Below, piece by piece: positions 8,684 through 15,950 of a stretch of DNA of 55,005 nucleotides; within the stretch, counting starts at the first letter, position 1; each line of letters starts with the position of its first letter. The notes under the pieces were generated by a model. That model worked only from the letters and a program-made list of their open reading frames with translations. It had not been told where the DNA came from and made no database searches. The position numbers were made by a program, and so were the translations under genes. The DNA lies in NCBI GenBank assembly GCA_964494475.1, contig CAZBRS010000042.1, forward strand, positions 1-55,005, read 5' to 3'. Source of the stretch: CAZBRS01 sp964494475. Lineage in GTDB: Bacteria > Myxococcota_A > UBA9042 > CAZBRS01.

Positions 8684-9400
8684 ATGAAAGGTCGTCTTAT
8701 ACTATCGTATTTGCTGGCAAATCTCTTTACGCCATCTTTTCTGAATGCAACGCAATATGAGTGGACGGCGGAAATACGAACGAGCTGCAGGGCGATAGCC
8801 GATACGTGCTACGGTGCCCACCGTCTTGCCGTGGGTAGTGCCTACGGGTACTTCGAAACCGATGGAAGCCGGACGGTTGACGCGGACGCTTGGTTCGACG
8901 ACAACGACGGCACGGAGTTTGGAGCGGGCACTGACTTGTGTCCTTATGGCTACGAAGTCGGTTATGGTACGTCATCAACGCTATCTAAAACAAAAGATTT
9001 GATATTGTTTCTGGATGGAGTGAGGGCAATAGATACGAGCGCGTCGGAATCTGGCTGTGTTAAGGTCGTGTTTTCTGTAGATCAGAAGTCCGGCATGAAT
9101 TGCACCGGCGGAGTAGTGCATTCTTTCGGGGCAGACGCCGTTGAGTATGATACGTCTGGCACGATATTCGGCGTGCAGTCTTTGGCGTATTGCGACAATA
9201 GAGCTGATTGCTCCGGTGCCGAAGGGGACACGTGCGACGACGACTGGCATCTCCCGGATGTTGTTATTACGAAGCCGGCATCGAGTGGGTACAGGTCGTA
9301 TATATACACTATTACGTCATATATATGCGATTCTGACTGCAGTTCTGATTGCACGACAAGCTCAGAGAGCGGGTGTATAAGCGTGACGTGGGTTGATTAA
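8684..9400 (+). CDS. secreted Cys-rich protein of unrecognised family, paralogue 1
   Basis: A 238-residue protein with GGGGGA upstream of the ATG. The hydrophobic start (MKGRLILSYLLANLF) looks like a signal peptide, so the protein is probably exported. I do not recognise the family. It shares a clear pattern with the next gene: an early Cys pair followed by R[LI]xVG, ADAWFDD, SKTxxL then VRAIDTxxS, CDxxADCSGA, DTC, WHLPDV, a YIY strand, late Cys residues and a terminal SVTW. The conserved, spaced cysteines suggest a disulfide-bonded beta-rich fold. Base composition is much lower in G+C than the flanks, and many codons end in A/T. It is the first gene of a three-gene cluster with gaps of 19 and 10 nt. 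Confidence 0.8.
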   Translation: MKGRLILSYLLANLFTPSFLNATQYEWTAEIRTSCRAIADTCYGAHRLAVGSAYGYFETDGSRTVDADAWFDDNDGTEFGAGTDLCPYGYEVGYGTSSTLSKTKDLILFLDGVRAIDTSASESGCVKVVFSVDQKSGMNCTGGVVHSFGADAVEYDTSGTIFGVQSLAYCDNRADCSGAEGDTCDDDWHLPDVVITKPASSGYRSYIYTITSYICDSDCSSDCTTSSESGCISVTWVD

Positions 9401-9419
9401 CACGATGGGGAGAGTGGCA

Positions 9420-10100
9420 ATGAAGCTCGTGAGTACCGTACTGGTTTTCGCCATAGTCGCTATGTCGCTGTCGGCGACGGTGGTCGCCGAGGATTATACG
9501 GTAACGCCGACGACGCATCATACTTGCTCGATTATGCGATTCGATGACTGTTCTGACTCCTACAGAATAAGTGTTGGAACGATGAGTACGGTTGTCTGGA
9601 ATTCGACGGTCACCGATTACGACGAGTATGCCGATGCGTGGTATGACGACGACGGCAAATGTTCGACGCTCATGAACGCTGGCATAATTAGCAAAACGCA
9701 TAATTTGGTCATACATGCGGAGGACGTGCGGGCAATTGATACAACTGGATCAGCATATGGGAAGTCAATATTTAAGCTTGAGGTTCGTGCTTATCCGACG
9801 TCTGACTGTTCTGGCGTCAGAACGACGACGATTGATACTATATACATAACACCGCCGGGACAGACGGGTAGGGAGCAATACTTGGCTGAATGCGATGATT
9901 GTGCGGATTGCAGTGGTGCATGCACGGACACGTGCCATGGCAATTGGCACTTGCTTGATGTAACCATAGTGCCGCCTCAAAGCAACGGCGTACTTTGTTA
10001 TATTTACTTCGTCAGCGCTCAAACGTGCGATTGGAATGGCGATAACTGCAACGTCGGCGAAGCTGATGCGGCGCAGTTCAAGGTGTCGTGGTCAAACTGA
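9420..10100 (+). CDS. secreted Cys-rich protein of unrecognised family, paralogue 2
   Basis: A 226-residue protein. ATG 9420 is chosen because GGGGAG lies 7 nt upstream and the following residues form a clean signal peptide, probably cleaved after VVA before EDYTV. In-frame starts at 9393 and 9405 lack this spacing. The mature part is paralogous to the preceding protein: ADAWYDD, SKTHNLVIH, VRAIDTTGS, CDDCADCSGA, DTCHGNWHLLDV, YIYF and a terminal FKVSW. Function is unknown. Like its neighbour it has low G+C and A/T-ending codons, which suggests acquisition from elsewhere or unusual constraint. The pair may form a secreted complex with the lipoprotein downstream (inference only). Confidence 0.8.
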   Translation: MKLVSTVLVFAIVAMSLSATVVAEDYTVTPTTHHTCSIMRFDDCSDSYRISVGTMSTVVWNSTVTDYDEYADAWYDDDGKCSTLMNAGIISKTHNLVIHAEDVRAIDTTGSAYGKSIFKLEVRAYPTSDCSGVRTTTIDTIYITPPGQTGREQYLAECDDCADCSGACTDTCHGNWHLLDVTIVPPQSNGVLCYIYFVSAQTCDWNGDNCNVGEADAAQFKVSWSN

Positions 10101-10110
10101 GGAGGGAAAA

Positions 10111-10971
10111 ATGAAAAATCTCATCCGTTCCTTCGTCGTGGCCGTCATTGGCGCTTTCGGTCTCCTGTCGTGCGCAGCGTCCGAACCAGCGACGCAAGAG
10201 GCGGTAAGTCCCCTGGTCGCTCTCATGTCACCTCTGGTCGAGTGGACGTTCGACGACTGCGAGCACGACGCGGCATGGACGTACTCGACGGTGGATTCGT
10301 CCGATGCTTCGCCAACGGACTGGGCTACGATGGCGACGGAGGTTGCCTCAGAGAGCGGATGCATTGCGCGACTCGAGTTCGTACGTGAGGGCGCGTCCGT
10401 GGCGATCGATCCCCAAGGATTCAAAGGGGACGGATTCGGTCTTTCGTTGCAGGCGATGTTTCCCAAGTACACCGAAGGCATAGACGACGTCACCTGTACC
10501 TGGACCTTCGCTCTGGCGAGCAAAGAACCAGGCGACGGAGATTCTGAAAAAATTTTGAAATACGCGGTCGAGTTTAGCCTGGAAGACGGAGTCCTTACCC
10601 TTCAGGCTTCGGGATACCGCGAGTCGCCTTGGGGTGGCGTTGACCTTGATAGGGTCACGGTCAAGGCACCGGCGGAAAGCGTCAAGCCTGGTGAATGGTA
10701 CGAACTGGCATTGGTTGTCGACCGCACGAAGGGCACGATGTCGCTTTGGGTGGACGGTGAGGAAAAGGGAAATGCGAGTTTTACGTACAAGACATTCGAC
10801 CATATCGATCGATTCTCGGTAAAGGGAGAAGCTTGGCGGCCCGAGACATTCAGCGTAGTGCCAGGGGCGCCCGGTGAAGACGGAAATCGATACAGGTCAA
10901 CGCAGCTCTTCGTCGACAACGTGCGTCTCTATGCCCTCGATGCGGCGCAATTGGTGCAACTGGCTCAGTAG
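10111..10971 (+). CDS. LamG/concanavalin-like lipoprotein
   Basis: A 286-residue protein with a strong GGAGGG five nt before the ATG. The signal ends in GLLSC, a lipobox. The mature domain starts VEWTFDDCEHDAAW and continues with alternating strands including GFGLSLQAMF, WYELALVVDRTKGTMSLWVDGEE and a terminal LFVDNVRLYAL. That order is typical of LamG/concanavalin-A-like jelly-roll domains that bind sugars or proteins. It lies 10 nt behind the second Cys-rich paralogue and probably shares its transcript. Its G+C is between the two paralogues and the genome background. The jelly-roll assignment is from pattern only. Confidence 0.75.
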   Translation: MKNLIRSFVVAVIGAFGLLSCAASEPATQEAVSPLVALMSPLVEWTFDDCEHDAAWTYSTVDSSDASPTDWATMATEVASESGCIARLEFVREGASVAIDPQGFKGDGFGLSLQAMFPKYTEGIDDVTCTWTFALASKEPGDGDSEKILKYAVEFSLEDGVLTLQASGYRESPWGGVDLDRVTVKAPAESVKPGEWYELALVVDRTKGTMSLWVDGEEKGNASFTYKTFDHIDRFSVKGEAWRPETFSVVPGAPGEDGNRYRSTQLFVDNVRLYALDAAQLVQLAQ

Positions 10972-11011
10972 ACGGTACCGCCCCCCTCCTCCGAGTTGCC
11001 GCTCACGTTTT

Positions 11012-11040
11012 TTGCGCCCCGCGCCCGCCTCCCTTACGCT
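11012..11040 (+). promoter_or_regulatory. candidate promoter of the CAP-Slt pair, possibly leaderless
   Basis: TTGCGC and TACGCT are separated by 17 nt. The transcription start would fall at about 11047, next to the ATG at 11048, so the mRNA could be leaderless. Confidence 0.35.
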
Positions 11041-11047
11041 GGACCGG

Positions 11048-12160
11048 ATGATGGCGCACCCCTTTGCCGCGGCGCTGCTCGTGGGGCTCCAGCTCCTCGG
11101 GTGGCAATCGCCGGAGTTGTCGATCTACTTCCGGCTGAAGGACCTGCTCGTCTCGGTGCAGGCCGCGTCGCCCACGTACGACCAGGACCTGGCCGACGTG
11201 GCCTCCGACGCGCGCGCGCTGCTCACCGGCTGCGGCTTCGGCGAGGCCGACGGGCGGGTGGTGCGCCGGGCGGTGGGCGAGGCGCTCCGCGAGCGGGGGC
11301 GCTTCGGGCTCGGCTTCGTGGCGTTCGACGCCTCCGGGGCCGACCAGGCGCTCGGCGACGTGCGCGAGTACCTGGCGACCAGCCCCATCCTGCCGGTGGT
11401 CGAGCGCGTCGGCGTGGGCGGCGTCGAGCGCGTGCTCACCATCCTGGCCTCCACGCGCGTGAAGATCCCCGCGCTCCCCCCCGAGCGCTGGGCGGGCGAT
11501 CGCGTGCTGTTCTGGGGCGAGCTCCCGGCGGGCTACCGCGACCCGATCGTGCTGGTGCTGGCCGACCAGGGCGACGTGCGACGTCACGTCCCGTCGGTCA
11601 GCCGCGATCTCTTCTATGTCGATCTGCCGCTCACGGGCCTGCGGCGGGCCCGGGTCGAGGTGCAGGCGCGGGGGCCCTACGGCGCCGAGGTGCTGGCCCT
11701 GTTCGACGCGGGGGCCGACGTGGCGGCGGGGTGCGCGGCGCTGTCCGAGGTGGCGCCGCCGGGGCCCGTTCCGATCGACGCCGCCGGCGCCGAGGAGGCG
11801 CTGCTGCGCTGGACGAACGAGCTGCGCGCCCTGCACGGGCTGCGGCCCCTGCGCGCGGACCCCGTGCTGGCCCGGGCGGCGCGCGCCCACAGCCTCGAGA
11901 TGGCGCGCTCCGGCTTCGTGGGGCACGACGCACCCGAGGGCGGCAACCTCTCGCGACGCCTCACGACCCGGGGCATCGGGTTCAAGCGGGCCCTCGAGAA
12001 CGTGGCGGCGGCCGTCGACGTGTGGGAGGCGCACGCGGCGCTCTGCCAGACGCCCAGCCACCGCCTGAACCTGCTGGACCCCGGCGTTCGGCTGGCCGGC
12101 GTGGGTGTGGTGGCCGACGAGGGGGTGTACTTCGTGACCGAGGCGTTGGTGGAGCGATGA
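11048..12160 (+). CDS. CAP (SCP/PR1-like) domain protein
   Basis: A 370-residue protein; the ATG at 11051 is an equally possible start. A short hydrophobic N-terminus suggests export. About residues 20-240 form an unrecognised domain. The C-terminal 120 residues are a CAP domain: TNELRALHGLRPLRADPVL, ARAHSLEMARSGFVGHDAPEGG, ENVA, then SHRLNLLDPGVRLAGVGVV and YFVTEALV. The two histidines of the usual CAP cavity (GH and SHR) are present. Bacterial CAP proteins are extracellular and mostly of unknown activity; some bind lipid or act on the wall. Its TGA overlaps the ATG of the lytic transglycosylase, which supports a shared wall-related role. Confidence 0.87.
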   Translation: MMAHPFAAALLVGLQLLGWQSPELSIYFRLKDLLVSVQAASPTYDQDLADVASDARALLTGCGFGEADGRVVRRAVGEALRERGRFGLGFVAFDASGADQALGDVREYLATSPILPVVERVGVGGVERVLTILASTRVKIPALPPERWAGDRVLFWGELPAGYRDPIVLVLADQGDVRRHVPSVSRDLFYVDLPLTGLRRARVEVQARGPYGAEVLALFDAGADVAAGCAALSEVAPPGPVPIDAAGAEEALLRWTNELRALHGLRPLRADPVLARAARAHSLEMARSGFVGHDAPEGGNLSRRLTTRGIGFKRALENVAAAVDVWEAHAALCQTPSHRLNLLDPGVRLAGVGVVADEGVYFVTEALVER

Positions 12161-14373
12161 CGACCGGTCTGGCCGGGCTCCTGTTCCAGGTGGTGCTGGC
12201 GCTGGCCGTCCTCAGCCCCCTGGCGCACAAGGCCTCGGAGCGCGAGCGCCTGACGGCGGCCGTGCGGGCCGTGCGCGTGGGCGACGAGGCCGTCGTGGCG
12301 GGTTCGCTCGACGATATCGCCCGGTCGAAGGACAAGCCGATCCGGGCCGCTGCCGCGTGGCTGGCGGCTCGGGTTCACGCGGAGCGGGGCGAGGGGCAAC
12401 AGGCCCGCAAGGCCTTCGAGCGGGCGCGCCTCCTGCACGACGTGCTGCCCGTGGCCACCGCGTGGCTGCGGCTCGAGGTGCTGGTGGCCGAGGAGAAGCT
12501 CGGCAAGGCCCTGCAGGCCCTCGAGGCGTTGAAGAAGACCCACCCCGCGTTCCGCCGCGACGCCCGCGACCTGCTGCACGCGCGTCTGCTGGAGCGGGCG
12601 GGGTTGAACGAGGAAGCCTCGGAGCTGTCGCTCGCGCTGGCGACCGAGGGACGCCTGGGCCTTCCCAACGACGAATTGCTGGCGCGCGCCGCGCGTACGG
12701 CGCCGGGCGTCGCGCGCTCCGCCCTGCTATGGCGCTCGCTGCGCCTGCGCTTCCCCGACAGCGACCTCGACGCCGAGGCCGCGGTCAAGGTGCCCGACGC
12801 CGACCTCTCGCTCGACGAGCGCCGCGCGCGGGTGCAGCGCCTGTTCGAGCACCGCGCGTACGAGGCCTGCCGGCGCGAGGGGTTGGCGCTCTGGGGCGAG
12901 GGGGTGGCGCGGGACGAGGTGGGCTACTTCCTCGGCAAGATCGGCTCCGAGCGCCTGCGCGACGACGTGGAGGGCGCCGTCGCCTTCCTGGAGGCGGCCA
13001 GCGGAGAGGGCGCGCCCTACGCCGCCGAGGCGGCCAGCTCGCGCGCCATCGCCCTTGGCAAGCTGGGGCGCACCGGCGAGGCCGCGGCCGCCTTCGACCA
13101 GTGGCTCGAGCGCTTCGGCGGCCAGGTGCCCGCGGCCCGGCGGATCGAGGCGGCCTACGATCGCGGCGTGGCGCTGCACCGGGCGGGGCGCTCGGCCGAG
13201 GCGGCCGAGGGGCTGCAGGCCGCGCTCGAGGCCAGCCCGCAGGGCTACGACGGGCCCAAGTACCGCTGGTTCGTCGGCTGGTGGCGCTACCAATCGGGAG
13301 ACGTGGCCGGCGCGCTCGCCATCTTCGACGACCTGGCGCCGCGCCCGAACCCCCTCGAGGGGGGCAAGGCGCGCTACTGGAAGGGCCGGGCCCTGGAGCG
13401 CCTCGAGCGCCGCGCCGAGGGCGTGACGGTCCTCGACGCGCTGGCCCGCGAACAGCCGCTCACCTACTACGGCGCGCTGGCCGCCCGGCGCCTCGAGGAG
13501 TGGAAGGCACCGGTCGTCGCCGCCGGCCCCGACTGGAGCCGCCTCGCCCCCGCGACGAGTGACCCCTTCAAGGGCCTGCGCGCCTCGACCTCCCGCACCC
13601 GCCTGGAGCGCGCGCTGCTGATGGCCGAGCCCGACGCGGCCCGGTTCGTCTGGCGCGAGGTTCGCTCGCAGCTCGCGAAGGAGAACGGCGCGGCCCGCGT
13701 GCAGCGCCTCGAGGCCGACCTGGCCGACGCGCTCGAGCGGTTCGCCACGGCGCGCGAGACCGCCTGGAAGACCGACGGCAAGCGCCTGGGCCACGCCCCG
13801 ACCAAGGACACGCTGGCCGCCTGGCGGGCCATCTACCCCCTGGCCTACCGCACGCACGTGGAGGCCGCAGCCAAGCGCGACGACGTGCCCGCGGCCCTGG
13901 TCTACGCCCACATGCTGCAGGAGTCGCGCTACTTCCCGCGCCTGATCTCGGGGGCGCCCGCGTACGGCCTGCTCGAGCTGCTACCCCGCACGGCCGTGCG
14001 GCTGGCCCGCGCCGCGAGCGAGGTCTACGCGTTGCCACTGCTCGTCGAGCCGCGCTGGAACATCCGCTGGGGCGTACGCTACCTGGGCCTGCTCGTGGCC
14101 AAGTTCCACGGCCAGTTGCCCTTCGCCATCGCCTCGTACAACGGCGGCCCCATGCTGCTGGAGCGCCACCTGGCCGAGTCGAAGGGCAAGCCCTTCGACG
14201 TGCTGGTCGAGGACCTCTCGACCCACGAGAGCCGCAACTACGTGCGCAAGGTCATCGAGCACGCGCTGCGCTACGCGGCGCTCTACGAGCCCCGCAAGGC
14301 CCGCCAGGAGCTCGTGCGCCGGCTCGTGCCGGCCGAGTGGACGCCCGACGTCGAGGCCGAACCGTCGTATTGA
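12157..14373 (+). CDS. Slt70-like soluble lytic transglycosylase with helical TPR-like superhelix
   Basis: A 738-residue protein with an N-terminal hydrophobic signal. A long alpha-helical region (about residues 25-560) contains TPR-like helices such as GEAAAAFDQWLERFGG and AAEGLQAALEASP. The C-terminal catalytic domain follows, with LVYAHMLQESRYFPRLISGAPAYG (catalytic Glu589), LLELLP in place of the usual LMQLMP, NIRWGVRYL and SYNGGP. This is the layout of Slt/MltE family enzymes, which cleave the MurNAc-GlcNAc bond to form 1,6-anhydro ends. Action is expected in the periplasm. It is translationally coupled (ATGA) to the CAP protein and lies just upstream of a separate promoter for the next unit. 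Confidence 0.93.
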   Translation: MTTGLAGLLFQVVLALAVLSPLAHKASERERLTAAVRAVRVGDEAVVAGSLDDIARSKDKPIRAAAAWLAARVHAERGEGQQARKAFERARLLHDVLPVATAWLRLEVLVAEEKLGKALQALEALKKTHPAFRRDARDLLHARLLERAGLNEEASELSLALATEGRLGLPNDELLARAARTAPGVARSALLWRSLRLRFPDSDLDAEAAVKVPDADLSLDERRARVQRLFEHRAYEACRREGLALWGEGVARDEVGYFLGKIGSERLRDDVEGAVAFLEAASGEGAPYAAEAASSRAIALGKLGRTGEAAAAFDQWLERFGGQVPAARRIEAAYDRGVALHRAGRSAEAAEGLQAALEASPQGYDGPKYRWFVGWWRYQSGDVAGALAIFDDLAPRPNPLEGGKARYWKGRALERLERRAEGVTVLDALAREQPLTYYGALAARRLEEWKAPVVAAGPDWSRLAPATSDPFKGLRASTSRTRLERALLMAEPDAARFVWREVRSQLAKENGAARVQRLEADLADALERFATARETAWKTDGKRLGHAPTKDTLAAWRAIYPLAYRTHVEAAAKRDDVPAALVYAHMLQESRYFPRLISGAPAYGLLELLPRTAVRLARAASEVYALPLLVEPRWNIRWGVRYLGLLVAKFHGQLPFAIASYNGGPMLLERHLAESKGKPFDVLVEDLSTHESRNYVRKVIEHALRYAALYEPRKARQELVRRLVPAEWTPDVEAEPSY

Positions 14374-14377
14374 AGCA

Positions 14378-14406
14378 TTGATCCCGCCCCCGCTCCGTGG
14401 TACAGA
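14378..14406 (+). promoter_or_regulatory. candidate promoter for the Cys-repeat lipoprotein and protease pair
   Basis: TTGATC and TACAGA are separated by 17 nt and begin right after the transglycosylase stop. The start near 14413 leaves a leader of about 22 nt containing AGGAGG. Confidence 0.5.
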
Positions 14407-14435
14407 CGCGCCGCTTCACCAGGAGGGACCCGACC

Positions 14436-15932
14436 ATGCAGCGTTTCGCCTTCGTTTCCATGATGATTCTCGGCTTCGCGGCCTGGGGCTGCGGTGGCGA
14501 CGACGGTCAGACCGGCGGCCACGGTGACAAGGACACGACCGACCAGGACGTGCTGGTCTTCCCGGACACCGGCGACGACACGCCGGCCCCAGGCGATACG
14601 AGCCCCGACACGCCCCCCGTCGGCTGCGATCCGGCGTGCGGCGCGGGTTTCCACTGCGAGGGGTCGACGTGCGTGGCCGATCCGGTGGGCTGCGCCCCGG
14701 CGTGCGGCGCGGGCTTCCACTGCGAGGGGTCGACGTGCGTGGCCGATCCGGTGGGCTGCGCCCCGGCGTGCGGCGCGGGCTTCCACTGCGAGGGGTCGAC
14801 GTGCGTGGCCGATCCGGTCGCCTGCGAGCCCGCCTGCGAGGCCGGCTTCACGTGCCAGGCCGGTAGTTGCGTCGCGACCCCCACGTGCGTGGGCTCGGGC
14901 GACGTGGCGGCGCTGAAGGCCTGCGCCGAGGGCCCGGCCGACTTCACGCTCACGGGCGTGGTGGTCACCTACGTGTACGACGAGGGTTACTTCGTGGCCG
15001 ACGCGAGCGGCCCCATGCAGGTCTATGTCGGTGAGGCCTGGCCCTACGCGGCGCCGGCCGTGGGCGATCGCGTCGACGTGCACGTCACCGAGTACGGCAG
15101 CTTCGTGAACACCGCCGAGGTCAAGGCCACCGACGCCCTGACGAAGCAGGGCACGGGCGACGCGGCCGCGCTCACCGTCGACATCAGCGCGGGCACCCAG
15201 CCGGTCGAGGAGCTCGAGAACCGCGTCGTCCACGGCACGGGCTTCACGCTCACCGACCTGGGCGGCCAGAACGGCCTCGTCTCCTACGGGTCCGCCGTGG
15301 GCGTTCCCTTCCGCGTCGACACCCCCGCGAACCTCTGCGCCGGCGCCACCTTCGATCTGGCGGCGGGCGTGGTCGTGCAGTTCCAGGACACTTATCGCCT
15401 GCAGAGCTTCCACGTCGTCGCCGACCTGCAGAACGTGAACACGACCACCTGCTCGACCTACGACGCCTCGAACTGGAACTTCGAGGAGGACGCCAGCCAG
15501 GACCCGCCCGCCGACTTCGCGAAGGGCAGCGACGGCTTCGTGGCCAACGTCACGGCCGCAGAGGCCCACGCGGGCGGGCACTCGTGCGATCTGACCTGGT
15601 CCTCGACCGAGAATCAGGATCTGTACCAGGGCCTCTACCTGCCCATCGCGGCGGCGCAGACGGCGCGCTTCACGCTGTGGGTGCTGGACAACGATCCCGC
15701 CGGGCGCGTGCGCCCCGCGCTCGAGTTCTTCGACGCGGCCAAGGCGTCGCTCGCCAAGGAGTACGACGGCTACAGCGAGGACAACCCGGCCTGGGTCCAG
15801 ATGACGTACGATCTCGCGGCCCCCGAGGGCGCGGCCTTCGTGCGCGCGTTCCTGCGCCTCTACGACGTGGCGGCCGGCTGGGATGGCGCGGCCACCGTCT
15901 ACGTCGACGACTGGAGCCTGACCGTCCAATAG
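14436..15932 (+). CDS. lipoprotein with 22-residue Cys repeats, OB-like and jelly-roll regions
   Basis: A 498-residue protein with AGGAGGG upstream. The signal ends in AAWGC, a plausible lipobox, followed by a Gly/Asp/Thr-rich tether. Residues about 63-150 carry four 22-residue units of the form PACGAGFHCEGSTCVADPVG, three of them nearly identical. Next is a region with TGVVVTYVYDEGYFVADASG and VGDRVDVHVTEYG, which looks like an OB-fold domain. The end (EDASQDPP to VYVDDWSLTV) resembles a carbohydrate-binding jelly roll. It is probably a surface adhesin or scaffold. It ends 18 nt before the papain-like protease gene, so the two are probably co-expressed; whether it is a substrate or an anchor is unknown. 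Confidence 0.8.
   Translation: MQRFAFVSMMILGFAAWGCGGDDGQTGGHGDKDTTDQDVLVFPDTGDDTPAPGDTSPDTPPVGCDPACGAGFHCEGSTCVADPVGCAPACGAGFHCEGSTCVADPVGCAPACGAGFHCEGSTCVADPVACEPACEAGFTCQAGSCVATPTCVGSGDVAALKACAEGPADFTLTGVVVTYVYDEGYFVADASGPMQVYVGEAWPYAAPAVGDRVDVHVTEYGSFVNTAEVKATDALTKQGTGDAAALTVDISAGTQPVEELENRVVHGTGFTLTDLGGQNGLVSYGSAVGVPFRVDTPANLCAGATFDLAAGVVVQFQDTYRLQSFHVVADLQNVNTTTCSTYDASNWNFEEDASQDPPADFAKGSDGFVANVTAAEAHAGGHSCDLTWSSTENQDLYQGLYLPIAAAQTARFTLWVLDNDPAGRVRPALEFFDAAKASLAKEYDGYSEDNPAWVQMTYDLAAPEGAAFVRAFLRLYDVAAGWDGAATVYVDDWSLTVQ
14622..14885 (+). repeat. 66-bp in-frame tandem repeat
   Basis: Three nearly identical 66-bp units start at 14622, 14688 and 14754, with a fourth diverged unit from 14820. 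Each encodes one 22-residue Cys-rich unit. The near identity at third positions suggests recent expansion. Confidence 0.9.
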
Positions 15933-15950
15933 GTGCGACCCGGAGGCAGC

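Noticed and set aside
9393..9419. Earlier starts (TTG 9393, ATG 9405) for the second Cys-rich paralogue
   Set aside because: They overlap the preceding stop or lack a spaced ribosome-binding site, and would place extra residues before a clean signal peptide.
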